Shown here piece by piece: positions 34,437 through 43,063 of a stretch of DNA of 64,000 nucleotides. Both the position numbers and the translations under genes were made by a program. The notes beneath the pieces were generated by a model, which worked only from the letters and a program-made list of their open reading frames with translations, did no database searches and was not told the DNA's origin. The DNA is from Pseudomonadales bacterium (lineage in GTDB: Bacteria; Pseudomonadota; Gammaproteobacteria; Pseudomonadales; Halieaceae): contig JACKNN010000001.1 in NCBI GenBank assembly GCA_024234855.1, forward strand, positions 868,001 through 932,000. Direction: 5' to 3'. Positions within the stretch are counted from its first letter, which is position 1; every line of letters starts with the position of its first letter.

Positions 34437-35458
34437 TGGCGATGGGGAAGCGGCGTATCGGTGCGGCGGAAGTGCCTGCCATCGGACTCGGTTGCATGGT
34501 ACTCAGTCATGCCTACGGGGTACCGCCGTCAGAGGCGGATGCCATCGCGTTGTTGCACCGGGCTATCGACCTGGGTGTGGGACACTTCGATACCGCCGCG
34601 CTCTATGGTTTCGGCAAGAATGAGGAACTGCTGGGGCGCGCCCTGAAAGGTAAGCGCCAGCGTATTCATCTGGCCAGCAAGTGCGGGATGACCGGGGTTG
34701 ACGGTAAACGGGTGATCGATGGCCGCCCGCAAACACTGCTGGCAACGGTAGACGAATCCCTGCGGCGGCTGCAGACGGATCATATCGATCTCTGCTACCT
34801 GCACCGCTGGGACCAGCGCGTGCCGATCGAGGACAGCGTCGGCGCCCTGGGCAGGATGGTTGAGGCCGGCAAGTTGGGGGCGATCGGCTTGTCCGAGGTA
34901 TCGGCCGACACCCTGCGCAGGGCGCACGCGGTGCATCCCATCGCCGCCCTGCAGACCGAGTACTCCCTGTGGACACGCAATGCGGAAATTGCGGTGTTAC
35001 AGGCATGCCGCGAGATCGGGGCGGCATTCGTGGCCTTTTCGCCGGTCGCAAGAGGCTACCTGGCGGGCGCCATAGCGGACCCGGAGTCCCTGCCGGAGCA
35101 GGACATCCGGCGGAGCATGCCGCGCTTCGGGCAAGCGCATTTCCCCTCGAACCTCGCGCTGCTTGAGCAGTTTGCCCGCCTGGCTCGAGGGGCCGATTGC
35201 AGCCCGGCCCAGTTGGCACTCAAGTGGGTGCTCACACGTGGCGACCATATCATTCCCATACCCGGTACCACCTCCATTGCCCATCTCGAGGAAAACCTGG
35301 CGGCCTTGTCCATCGAGGTGAGCGACGCGGTGCTGCAACAGGCGGGCGACCTGATCAGTCAACAGACCGTCAGCGGTCCGCGCTATCCCGCGGGCGTGCA
35401 GCGCGAAATCGATACGGAGCAGTTCGACAATGAGCACAGCGCGGTATCTGATACCTAG
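34436..35458 (+). CDS. Aldo/keto reductase
   Basis: 340 residues of the NADPH-dependent AKR barrel with the tetrad in place: Asp-Tyr in DTAALYGFGKNEELLG, Lys in LASKCGM, His in CYLHRWD. The C-terminal cofactor segment is IPIPGTTSIAHLEENL. The ATG at 34436 overlaps the ligC stop (TGATG); ATG 34442 is an alternative. Its role in the operon is not known. Possibilities are reduction of an aromatic aldehyde or ketone feeding the pathway, or electron supply to the following dehalogenase homologue (speculative). Confidence 0.85.
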   Translation: MAMGKRRIGAAEVPAIGLGCMVLSHAYGVPPSEADAIALLHRAIDLGVGHFDTAALYGFGKNEELLGRALKGKRQRIHLASKCGMTGVDGKRVIDGRPQTLLATVDESLRRLQTDHIDLCYLHRWDQRVPIEDSVGALGRMVEAGKLGAIGLSEVSADTLRRAHAVHPIAALQTEYSLWTRNAEIAVLQACREIGAAFVAFSPVARGYLAGAIADPESLPEQDIRRSMPRFGQAHFPSNLALLEQFARLARGADCSPAQLALKWVLTRGDHIIPIPGTTSIAHLEENLAALSIEVSDAVLQQAGDLISQQTVSGPRYPAGVQREIDTEQFDNEHSAVSDT

Positions 35459-35500
35459 GCGATTTGTGGCGGTGCGCCAACCGGGAGTGGGATTCACGCC

Positions 35501-37627
35501 ATGCTCAAGACCCTGACCCGCCCACCGGACCGACCTTACCATTTCGGACCCTTTCCCATGGAGGAACTGCCGCGCGACGCGGCTGTGGCCGAACGGGAGC
35601 TGTCCGCCCCCCCACAACTTCCGGCATATCGGGACGTCCCGGCAGGGGCCGGTCCAGGGTTCGAGGAATCGGCTGATTTCGTCGCGGCGCTCTACCGGGA
35701 AATGCGCCAGCCCGACCCCGCCCCGGCGCTGGCGCCGGTGGCGGCCGACCCGGAGACCCGGACCCGGGAAGTGAAGGGCCTGGCCTATTTTCTCGACGCC
35801 GCGCAGGCGGGAATATGTGCCGCGGTGGAACAGTTGTGGCCTGGCGCGAGTCACGCCGGCAGGCACACGCATGTGGTGGTCGTACTGGTGGAGCACGGCC
35901 GGCAGCCGGAGCGGGGCAACCTCGCCTCGGGCTGGCTGGCGAACGCGCACGAGGCCTGCGGCCGCATGCGGGCGGCGGAGATCGCCGTATGTGTCGCTGG
36001 CCACGTGGCGGCTCTGGGCTATGACGCCAGGGCCCACTGGGCGGGGCAGAGTGAGATCGACCTGGATAAGGCGAGCATACTGGCGGGGCTGGCAGTGCGA
36101 ACGGATCGCGGAGTGCGCAATCCCTTCCTGGACGACCGTTTCTCCCTGGCCGCCGTCACTACCGATTACCCGCTCGCCTGCGATGTGCCGCTGGCGGCCG
36201 GCGCACTGGGCGGCGCCCGCGGCCTCCGCTACTTCCTGGGTTGGTCCGGCGCGCACTCGGGACTGGAGCGCTGGCGACGCAACCGGCGCGCCACCCACCT
36301 GGGCGCATACCCGATGGAAGATCTCAGGCGGGTGGACCGACCGACCACGCTGATCCTCGACGAGGAGGTGCCGCGGGTACCCAAACGCGCCCTGTTTTTT
36401 GCCCGCGCGGCGTTCGGCGACCTGGGCGACAAGGCGCAGCAGGAAGTGAAGCGGTTTGCCGGCAAGCAACCCCTGGCCGCGGCCTGCATAAGCCCGATGA
36501 TGAAACTGGTGGAGAATCACGCGGGGCCGGTCGCCGACCGCGTGGATCCGTCAACCTGCAACCCCGGGCAGAATGCGATGGCGGTGAAATCCCTGGTGCA
36601 CCACCTGGGGGGCGACATCGTGGGAATCTGCGAGATCCCCGACTACGCCTGGTACAGCCACCAGGTCGGCGGCGAGGAGATCATTCCCTATCACAAGTAC
36701 GCCATCGTCGTGGTGATCGACCAGGGCTTTGACACCATGGAGGGCGCTACCGGCGACGACTGGATTTCCGGTGTGCAGTCCATGCGCGCCTATATGCGCG
36801 GCGAGGAGATCTCGGTCGCGGTAGCGCGCTTCCTGCGCGGCCTGGGTCACGACGCGCGGCCACAGACCAACCGCGACAGCGATGTGCTGCATATTCCGCT
36901 GATCCTGCTGGCGGGCCTGGGTGAACTCAGTCGCATCGGCGAACTGGTGTTGAATCCATTCATGGGGCCGCGCTTCAAGTCGGTGGTGATCACCACCAAC
37001 ATGCCGCTGGCCGTCGACAAGCCCATCGATTTCGGCCTGCAGTACTTCTGTGGTCACTGCCTGAAATGCGCCCGCGAATGTCCCTGCGACGCCATACCCT
37101 TTGGCGACAAGGTCATGTTCAACGGCTACGAAATGTGGAAGCCCGACGTCGAGCGCTGTACCCGCTACCGGGTGACCAATCCCGGTGGCTCGGCCTGCGG
37201 CCGCTGCATGAAAACCTGCCCGCTGAACAAGGTGGTGGACCTCGACGGGCCAATTACCGAACAGATCGCCAGTTGGCTCGGGGTGCACGCGATGTGGGCC
37301 AAGCCCCTGCTGGTACCCATCGCGGTGAAACTGGATGACCTGCTGGGTCACGGTCGACGGGTGCCGGTAAAAAAATGGTGGCAGGACCTGGAGATTGTCG
37401 ATGGCGTATGTGTTGTTCCCAAACGCACCAACCAGCGGGATATCAGCCCCGATAAGCCGCCGCCGAAAAACCAGAAAATGGCTTACTACCCCGCGGCAGT
37501 CAACCCGCCCGCCGATCGCATGGCGCCGTTTCCCGTGGACCGCAAGGAGGCGCAGCGCGTGAGGCTGGAGACGCCGGAGGAAGCGCGCCGGCGAACCTCC
37601 TTAATACATACTCAGGAGCGCCAGTGA
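35501..37627 (+). CDS. rdhA: Reductive dehalogenase homologue, soluble catabolic type (RdhA)
   Basis: 708 residues. The C-terminal part has two 4Fe-4S motifs typical of RdhA: C517xxC520xxC523xxxC527-Pro, then C553 with C566xxC569xxxC573-Pro. Residues about 330-500 carry the corrinoid-binding nitroreductase-like core (AMAVKSLVHHLGG, CEIPDYAWYSH, MPLAVDKPIDFGLQ). The N-terminal third appears to be a divergent second copy of that fold, as in the soluble enzymes NpRdhA and BhbA. There is no Tat signal, no rdhB-like anchor gene and no C-terminal flavin reductase fusion, so a separate reductase must supply electrons. By family, it would use cobalamin to remove halide from an aromatic such as a halogenated hydroxybenzoate. 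Its place after lig genes and before an aromatic-acid carrier fits that. Epoxyqueuosine reductase QueG is related but about half the length. Confidence 0.85.
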   Translation: MLKTLTRPPDRPYHFGPFPMEELPRDAAVAERELSAPPQLPAYRDVPAGAGPGFEESADFVAALYREMRQPDPAPALAPVAADPETRTREVKGLAYFLDAAQAGICAAVEQLWPGASHAGRHTHVVVVLVEHGRQPERGNLASGWLANAHEACGRMRAAEIAVCVAGHVAALGYDARAHWAGQSEIDLDKASILAGLAVRTDRGVRNPFLDDRFSLAAVTTDYPLACDVPLAAGALGGARGLRYFLGWSGAHSGLERWRRNRRATHLGAYPMEDLRRVDRPTTLILDEEVPRVPKRALFFARAAFGDLGDKAQQEVKRFAGKQPLAAACISPMMKLVENHAGPVADRVDPSTCNPGQNAMAVKSLVHHLGGDIVGICEIPDYAWYSHQVGGEEIIPYHKYAIVVVIDQGFDTMEGATGDDWISGVQSMRAYMRGEEISVAVARFLRGLGHDARPQTNRDSDVLHIPLILLAGLGELSRIGELVLNPFMGPRFKSVVITTNMPLAVDKPIDFGLQYFCGHCLKCARECPCDAIPFGDKVMFNGYEMWKPDVERCTRYRVTNPGGSACGRCMKTCPLNKVVDLDGPITEQIASWLGVHAMWAKPLLVPIAVKLDDLLGHGRRVPVKKWWQDLEIVDGVCVVPKRTNQRDISPDKPPPKNQKMAYYPAAVNPPADRMAPFPVDRKEAQRVRLETPEEARRRTSLIHTQERQ

Positions 37628-38940
37628 GCCAGAACCCGCAGCACATCATCGACCGCTCACCCATGGGTCGTCTGCAATATATCGTCATCGCGCTGTGTAT
37701 TGTGCTGCTGGCGCTGGACGGTTTCGATGTGCTGGCGATCAGCTTTGCCGCCCCGGGGATCGCCCGGGAATGGGGCATCGATCGCGGCCTCCTGGGTATC
37801 GTGCTGTCGATGGAACTCGCCGGCATGGCGCTGGGCTCGATGGCGATCGGCGGCCTGGCGGACCGGCTGGGGCGCCGCCCCATCATACTGGCCTGCTTGC
37901 TCATCATGACCGGCGGAATGTTGCTGGCGGGCTACGCCGACAGCATCGTCTCACTGTCCATTATCCGTTTTGCCACCGGCCTGGGTATCGGCGGCATGCT
38001 GGCGGCCGTGAATGCCATCGCCGCGGAATATTCCAACATGCGCCGGCGCAGCGCCTGTGTGTCGCTGATGGCGGCGGGCTATCCGCTGGGCGTGATCATC
38101 GGTGGCGCCATCGCCTCGGTGCTGCTGGCACGCTTCGACTGGCGCGCGGTGTTTCACTTCGGCGCCGCCTACACCGCGCTGCTGATCCCGCTGGCATGGT
38201 ATCTGTTGCCCGAATCCGTGTCCTTCCTGCTGCAACGCCAGCCGGCGGGTGCGCTGCAGCGGATTAACGCCACGCTCACCCGCATGGGCCACGACACCAT
38301 TGCCGAACTGCCCGCACGCCCTGTGACGCCGCAACGTGCAGGCTGGGCCGAGCTGTTCGCACCGGGCCTTGCCGCCACCACGGTGCTGCTCACCCTGGCC
38401 TATCTCGCCCACATCATGACGTTCTACTTTATCCTCAAGTGGATTCCCAAAATCGTAGTCGATATGGGGTACACCGCCGCCTATGCCGGCAGTGTGCTGG
38501 TGTGGGCGAATGTGGGCGGTCTGGCCGGATCCATGCTCCTGAGCGCGCTCACCCAGCGCTTCAATGTGCGCACGCTGGTGGTGGCGGCGATGTTGTGCTC
38601 GGTGGTTATGGTCAACGTCTTCGGCCGGGGCCAGCCCGACCTGGCCGGGCTGGCCCTGGTAGCGGCCAGCGCCGGCTTTTTTACCAATGCGGCGGTGGTG
38701 GGCCTGTATGCAATATTCGCCCAGGCATTTCCCACCAAGGTGCGCGCAGGGGGTACGGGTTTCGTGATCGGTATCGGTCGCGGCGGCGCGGTGCTCGGTC
38801 CCGTCCTCGCCGGCTTTTTGTTCGAAAGCGGGCAGGGGCTGGCTACCGTGGCTTTTGTGATGGCGCTCGGCTCGCTGGTGGCGGCGCTGCTGCTATTGCT
38901 TGAGGGGCGGTGGCAACATCGATCACCGAAGACAGCTTGA
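37624..38940 (+). CDS. Aromatic acid:H+ symporter (AAHS/PcaK-like MFS)
   Basis: 438 residues, 12 helices. It carries the AAHS signature LDGFDVLAISFAAP in helix 1 and the loop GGLADRLGRRP between helices 2 and 3. PcaK-type members import 4-hydroxybenzoate or protocatechuate. It starts with a GTG overlapping the rdhA stop (GTGA), so it is translated with the dehalogenase homologue and is probably the importer of its substrate. Its end overlaps the convergent ptsI gene by 18 bp. Confidence 0.9.
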   Translation: MSQNPQHIIDRSPMGRLQYIVIALCIVLLALDGFDVLAISFAAPGIAREWGIDRGLLGIVLSMELAGMALGSMAIGGLADRLGRRPIILACLLIMTGGMLLAGYADSIVSLSIIRFATGLGIGGMLAAVNAIAAEYSNMRRRSACVSLMAAGYPLGVIIGGAIASVLLARFDWRAVFHFGAAYTALLIPLAWYLLPESVSFLLQRQPAGALQRINATLTRMGHDTIAELPARPVTPQRAGWAELFAPGLAATTVLLTLAYLAHIMTFYFILKWIPKIVVDMGYTAAYAGSVLVWANVGGLAGSMLLSALTQRFNVRTLVVAAMLCSVVMVNVFGRGQPDLAGLALVAASAGFFTNAAVVGLYAIFAQAFPTKVRAGGTGFVIGIGRGGAVLGPVLAGFLFESGQGLATVAFVMALGSLVAALLLLLEGRWQHRSPKTA

Positions 38941-40635
38941 AATCAGCTCCCTCACTGCCTGGACGCTCCTGCATTTGAGTGCGTCCCAGGCCAGTTCGTT
39001 CAATGACGCCAGCGAGCGATGGCGCAGCTGAAAGCGCACGCGGGCCGCCCGCCCCGGGCTCATGCTCAGTGATCGAATTCCCAGTCCGACCAGCAGTGAG
39101 GCGATAGCCGGATCACCGGCGGCCTCCCCGCAAACAGACAGTGGCTTGCCATGGTGTGCGGCGGCTTTTACGACCTGGTGAATGGCGCGCAGTACCGCGG
39201 GGTGCAAAGTGGAGTAGTCCGCCATCACATTGGTCGCGTTCCGGTCCGCCGCCAGCATGAACTGGGTAAGGTCATTGGTGCCAAGACTGAGAAAGTCGGC
39301 CTCGCTGAGAATGTCATCGATAGTAAAAAGGGCGGAGGGCGTTTCGATCATGGCGCCGACGGGAATCACCTTGCCGCCAGCAAGGCCGCTCGCCGAGATC
39401 TCCCTGACAATCGCCGCAGCCTGTTGGAAGTCATCACCGGCAAGCACCATCGGAAACATAACCCGAACATCGCAGTGGGCCGCGCTCTGCGCGATCGCCC
39501 GCAATTGCGTTTCGAACAATTCACGCGCCGCCTCGAGTGAAAACCTGAGCCCTCGCAATCCCATGTTCGGGTTCGCTTCCGTCCGTTCCCTGAGAAAAGC
39601 GGGGTGTTTGTCACCACCCAGGTCCAGCGTCCGGATCACCAGCGGGCGCTCCCCCAGTATGTGGCAGGTGTCCTGGTAACACTGCAACTGGCGATCGAGA
39701 TCCGGTGGTCGCGGATCGTCCAGGAACAGAAATTCCGTGCGAAACAGGCCAACCCCATCCAGGTTGTGGCGGGCTACCTCGCGCGCCTCTTCGGGCCGCC
39801 CGATATTCGCCTGCAGGCTGATCTCCTGGCCGTCACTGGTGGCGCAGACCAGTTGCTCGGCGTCAACTGCCTCTTCTGTAGCGTGCTGGTAACGGTTCAG
39901 GCGGGCGTCGAAGCGTCGGCGTTGTTGCCGGGTGGGCAGCAATGTCACTTCCGCCTGCTCGCCGTCGACGAGCACGCGGGTGCCCGGCGCGATCAGCCCT
40001 GTCGCGCCCTCCACAGCGGTTATGGCGGGTATGCCCATCGAACGGGCCAGAATCGCGGCATGTCCGGTAGGGCCGCCGCGCTCTGTTATAATCGCGACCA
40101 CATGTTCGCGGTCCAGTTTCAGTGTGTCCGAAGGCAGTAACTCCTCTACCACCAACACGGTCTGTGGTTCGAGGCCCGCCAGAAAAACCTGTGGTTCGCG
40201 CACGAGATGCGCCAGTACGCGCTCTCCCACATCGCGTATGTCCGCCGCTCGTTCACTCAGGTACCCATCGTTCGCGGCCTGTAACACACGCGCAAGGCTG
40301 TCGATTTCCGTCGCGACGGCGTGTTCGATGTTGACCAGGTCAGTTTCGATGCGCGTCCTGACCTGGATCGCAAATTGTTTATCGAATAACAGCGCGAGAT
40401 GCGCATCGAAGATCTCAGCCTCCGGCTGCCCAAGGTCAGCGTGTACCCGACTGTATACCGCCCGCAGGTCTTCGGCTGCGCTTTCGACAGCGCGCTGAAA
40501 CCGCCGGTATTCCTCCTCGACCTCGGAGGGTTTAAGGCGATAGCGGGGCACGGCCACGGCCGGGCGCGCCTTGCATACAAACGCCCGCCCTGTTGCCAGC
40601 CCCGGGGCAATCGATTTGCCTTTCAGTACCTTCAT
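38923..40635 (-). CDS. ptsI: PTS phosphoenolpyruvate-protein phosphotransferase (enzyme I)
   Basis: 570 residues, standard enzyme I. It has an N-terminal HPr-binding and phospho-His domain with GGPTGHAAILAR (active His about 192), and a PEP-utilising C-terminal barrel with FRTEFLFLD, RTLDLGGDK and the active-site loop CGEAAGDP. It lacks an N-terminal GAF domain, so it is the ordinary form rather than PtsP. No HPr or enzyme II gene is nearby. It lies 78 bp downstream of two Hsp20 genes on the same strand and may be read from their heat-shock promoter, an unusual partnership. Confidence 0.93.
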   Translation of the reverse strand: MKVLKGKSIAPGLATGRAFVCKARPAVAVPRYRLKPSEVEEEYRRFQRAVESAAEDLRAVYSRVHADLGQPEAEIFDAHLALLFDKQFAIQVRTRIETDLVNIEHAVATEIDSLARVLQAANDGYLSERAADIRDVGERVLAHLVREPQVFLAGLEPQTVLVVEELLPSDTLKLDREHVVAIITERGGPTGHAAILARSMGIPAITAVEGATGLIAPGTRVLVDGEQAEVTLLPTRQQRRRFDARLNRYQHATEEAVDAEQLVCATSDGQEISLQANIGRPEEAREVARHNLDGVGLFRTEFLFLDDPRPPDLDRQLQCYQDTCHILGERPLVIRTLDLGGDKHPAFLRERTEANPNMGLRGLRFSLEAARELFETQLRAIAQSAAHCDVRVMFPMVLAGDDFQQAAAIVREISASGLAGGKVIPVGAMIETPSALFTIDDILSEADFLSLGTNDLTQFMLAADRNATNVMADYSTLHPAVLRAIHQVVKAAAHHGKPLSVCGEAAGDPAIASLLVGLGIRSLSMSPGRAARVRFQLRHRSLASLNELAWDALKCRSVQAVRELISSCLR

Positions 40636-40713
40636 ATTGCGCGGGCCCGGGCTGTCGTCCGCCCGGCGCGACCAGTCGACGCAAGGGTAGACGATGAGCG
40701 CCGGGCCCGGGGA

Positions 40714-41124
40714 TCAGCCCGTGCTGATCTCGATCCTGCGTGGACGCAACTCCTCCCGCCTGGGTATCTCAATCTTCAATATACCGTTGTCCAGCGATGC
40801 CGACACTGAATCTACGTCGAGCTGCTCGCCGGCGAGGGAGAATTCCCGGTGGAACTGCGTGGTTCTGAGATCCGCATAGAGCGAATCCATTTCCGCCGGC
40901 ATGTCTATCTCGATATCGCCGGTCACCACCAGGTGCGTGCTGTCGCAGTGCAACTGCAGGCGATCTTTGGATACGCCGGGCATTTCAACCAGCAGGATGA
41001 CGCCGCGCTCGTTCTCCAGAATATTGGCCGCGGGCCGTAACGGCGTGGCTCGTTGCGCCTCGCTGGCGGAACGTTGTGAGTCAGTCGGCTCGGACGCTTG
41101 CGATTTTTGCGCTACTTCGCTCAT
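40714..41124 (-). CDS. Hsp20/alpha-crystallin small heat-shock protein 2
   Basis: 136 residues. After a Ser/Gln-rich N-terminal 30 residues comes the alpha-crystallin domain: ILLVEMPGVSKDRLQLHCD, FHREFSL, and VSASLDNGILKIEIPRRE. It is a holdase chaperone preventing aggregation of unfolded protein. The frame is open back to 41553, but AGGAGG 6 bp before the ATG at 41124 fixes the start. It follows another Hsp20 gene by 29 bp in the same operon, and the pair probably co-assemble. Confidence 0.92.
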   Translation of the reverse strand: MSEVAQKSQASEPTDSQRSASEAQRATPLRPAANILENERGVILLVEMPGVSKDRLQLHCDSTHLVVTGDIEIDMPAEMDSLYADLRTTQFHREFSLAGEQLDVDSVSASLDNGILKIEIPRREELRPRRIEISTG

Positions 41125-41153
41125 GGTAACCTCCTGAAGCTGAATAGTTACTG

Positions 41154-41597
41154 TTAGTGGATGGTGATTTTTCTCGGCCTGACCTCCTCGCGGCGGCCGA
41201 CCCGGATGTGCAATACGCCGTTCAGGTAGCGGGCGTCGACAGCATCGGGATCGACATCCTCGGGCAGGGTGATCACGCGCTGGAACGGTCCTTCGAACAA
41301 TTCGCGGCGATAGCGGGCGGCACCGTCTTCCACCTGCAGCCTGCGTTCGCCGGACAGCGTCAGCAGGTTTTGCTGCAGCGTGGCGTTGAGGCTTTGCGGA
41401 TCGAGGCCTGCCGCAAACAGGTAGACGTGGACACTGTCCGGGCTGGAGCCGACATTGATCGGCGGGAACGTGCCCCGACTGACGGAGCGGATACCGGGGC
41501 TGCTGGGTGACCCCGCGTTCCCGGGCTCTCGCCAGTAGCCTTGCGCATCCCAAAGTTGGTCAAGTAATGTGTCTAATATGGATATATCCCTGAACAT
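41154..41597 (-). CDS. Hsp20/alpha-crystallin small heat-shock protein 1
   Basis: 147 residues with the alpha-crystallin domain: VHVYLFAAGLDPQSL, YRRELFEGPFQRVITLPEDV and ARYLNGVLHIRVGRRE. This corresponds to the IbpA/HspC class of small heat-shock proteins. AGGAGG at 41605-41610 is 7 bp before the ATG at 41597. An upstream in-frame ATG at 41636 has no such site and lies close to the predicted transcript start. It is first gene of the operon behind the sigma-32-type promoter. Confidence 0.92.
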   Translation of the reverse strand: MFRDISILDTLLDQLWDAQGYWREPGNAGSPSSPGIRSVSRGTFPPINVGSSPDSVHVYLFAAGLDPQSLNATLQQNLLTLSGERRLQVEDGAARYRRELFEGPFQRVITLPEDVDPDAVDARYLNGVLHIRVGRREEVRPRKITIH

Positions 41598-41651
41598 TTC
41601 GATACCTCCTGATACGTTAAACACTTGTCGCAGCAATGCTGCCAGTGGTCA

Positions 41652-41679
41652 ACGTGGGGATTCTCCGGGGAATTTCAAG
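41652..41679 (-). promoter_or_regulatory. Sigma-32 (RpoH) heat-shock promoter for the hsp20-hsp20-ptsI unit
   Basis: Read on the minus strand, CTTGAAA (41679-41673) is a perfect RpoH -35 element. After a 13-bp spacer, CCCCACGT (41659-41652) matches the CCCCATNT -10 at all but one defined position. The spacer is within the RpoH range. The promoter is about 55 bp upstream of the first hsp20 start codon, in the right orientation. This is direct sequence support for heat-shock control. Confidence 0.82.
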
Positions 41680-41873
41680 GCCGGAAAATTGCCCGATCGC
41701 AGGGTCTGGCCGCGGCCGGGAAAACCGGGGGTTCGATCACAGGCCCGGCTAGTCCCGAGGTCGAAAGTGTGGGTAATCAGTTATGCTTTTTTTATAACGG
41801 AGCGTAATAAATGCCGGTGGCCAGGGCAATGGCGAGGTTGAGCCGCGCCGGCACGGGCTGACGCGGGCCGGAC

Positions 41874-42776
41874 TCAGCCCAGCAGTAGCTGGCTCCTGGC
41901 AGTCTCGATAATTTTGAGGACCGCGGGATGCTTCAGTTTGCGTTCGGGGGAGATCGCATAGTATTTCTCCTCCACGGCAATAGCCGGGCCAATCAGGCGA
42001 CAGCGGTACATCTGTTCAACTTCATCGCTGATGGCCACCGGGGCGGGAAAAATACCGTTGCCGGCCTCGCCAAACGCTTTCATCAGCGCGCTGTCTTCAA
42101 ATTCGGCGACCAGTGTCGGTGAAATGCCCTGCTGGTCGAACCACTCATCGAGCGCGCGTCGGATGGGGTTGTCCATCGTGGGCAATAGTATCGGTGCTTT
42201 ATCGAGTGACAACGGGAAGTTCCTTTCGTACTGGCGGGTAAGGCCTTTCCTGGCGAACAGGGCGATCTCGCTGGAACCCAGGGCATGACTGAATGCCTTC
42301 ACTGAGAGCCCGGAAGGTATCGCCCGGTCAGACAGCACCAGGTCCAGCTGGTGTACGGCGAGTTCGCCCAGCAGCGCCTCCAGCGCGCCTTCGCGGCACA
42401 CCAGCCGGATGGCTGTCTCGGACTGCAGTACGGGCTGCAATATCCTCGAGGCCACCAGTTTGGGTATGGAGTTCACCACGCCCACCGCGAGTACCGCAGG
42501 CACCACCACCCGCCCGGTTTTTACCCGGGAAGTGAGTTCCGCGCCAAGGGTAAATATCTCGTCCGCATACTGGTACACCATGTGTCCGGTTTCGGTCATG
42601 GACAGGCCGCGGCCAACCCTGCTGAACAGGGGTTCACCCACCGATTCCTCGAGCAACTTCAGTTGGCCGCTGATGGTCTGGGGAGTCAGGTGCAGGCTCT
42701 GGGTCGCCCTGGCGATACTGCCTTCCCTGGCGACAGTCCAGAAGTACAGCAGGTGGTTGTAATTAAGGTGTCTCAC
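41874..42776 (-). CDS. nhaR: LysR-family regulator NhaR
   Basis: 300 residues. The N-terminus NYNHLLYFWTVAREGSIARA, followed by LTPQTISGQLKLLEE, is the NhaR-type helix-turn-helix, and the effector domain retains the DSALMKAFGEAGNGIF segment typical of NhaR. In enterobacteria NhaR responds to Na+ and activates the NhaA antiporter. No nhaA lies in this window. Translation starts at a GTG overlapping the stop of a small upstream ORF (GTGA), so synthesis is probably coupled to it. Confidence 0.88.
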   Translation of the reverse strand: MRHLNYNHLLYFWTVAREGSIARATQSLHLTPQTISGQLKLLEESVGEPLFSRVGRGLSMTETGHMVYQYADEIFTLGAELTSRVKTGRVVVPAVLAVGVVNSIPKLVASRILQPVLQSETAIRLVCREGALEALLGELAVHQLDLVLSDRAIPSGLSVKAFSHALGSSEIALFARKGLTRQYERNFPLSLDKAPILLPTMDNPIRRALDEWFDQQGISPTLVAEFEDSALMKAFGEAGNGIFPAPVAISDEVEQMYRCRLIGPAIAVEEKYYAISPERKLKHPAVLKIIETARSQLLLG

Positions 42777-42958
42777 AGGCTTGAATCCGCTCCTTCCTTA
42801 CTGTGCTGCGCGGTTCGCGCCCTGATCGGTACCAGCAGGGCTCTGCCGCTGGCCAGGATGGATCCGCCCATCAGTTTCATCCAGACCGGGACATTCTGTG
42901 GGTATATCGCAGTTTCTTCCTGTAGTGCTGTGACAGCTTCCCTGACGAGGTCCAGCAT
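42773..42958 (-). CDS. Small 61-residue protein upstream of nhaR
   Basis: A short ORF beginning MLDLVREAVTALQEE with AAGGAAG 8 bp before its ATG, and a stop overlapping the nhaR start by 4 bp. The product is a small, moderately basic protein with one short hydrophobic stretch (MKLMGGSILASGRALLV) and no recognised domain. The good ribosome-binding site and exact coupling favour a real gene, either a leader controlling nhaR translation or a small partner protein. Confidence 0.55.
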   Translation of the reverse strand: MLDLVREAVTALQEETAIYPQNVPVWMKLMGGSILASGRALLVPIRARTAQHSKEGADSSL

Positions 42959-43063
42959 GGGAGTAACTTCCTTATCTCGATTAACGGATCACATAACCGA
43001 CTAAACGCAAAATGATCTGAATTGGCGCAGTATGGTGGGGCGTACTTCATAAGTGAAGCTGTC

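Noticed and set aside
35459..35500. Cobalamin riboswitch before rdhA
   Set aside because: The gap to the previous gene is only 42 bp and shows no B12-box-like structure; rdhA is read from the upstream operon promoter.
34997..36520. A 507-codon leftward open frame
   Set aside because: It is antisense to the aldo/keto reductase and rdhA genes, which have catalytic and cluster motifs in the rightward frame.
41770..41800. Terminator for nhaR or the hsp20 region around a T-rich stretch
   Set aside because: The GTTAT/ATAAC arms are only 5 bp and AT-rich with the T-run inside the loop, and the position lies upstream of the heat-shock promoter rather than after a gene.
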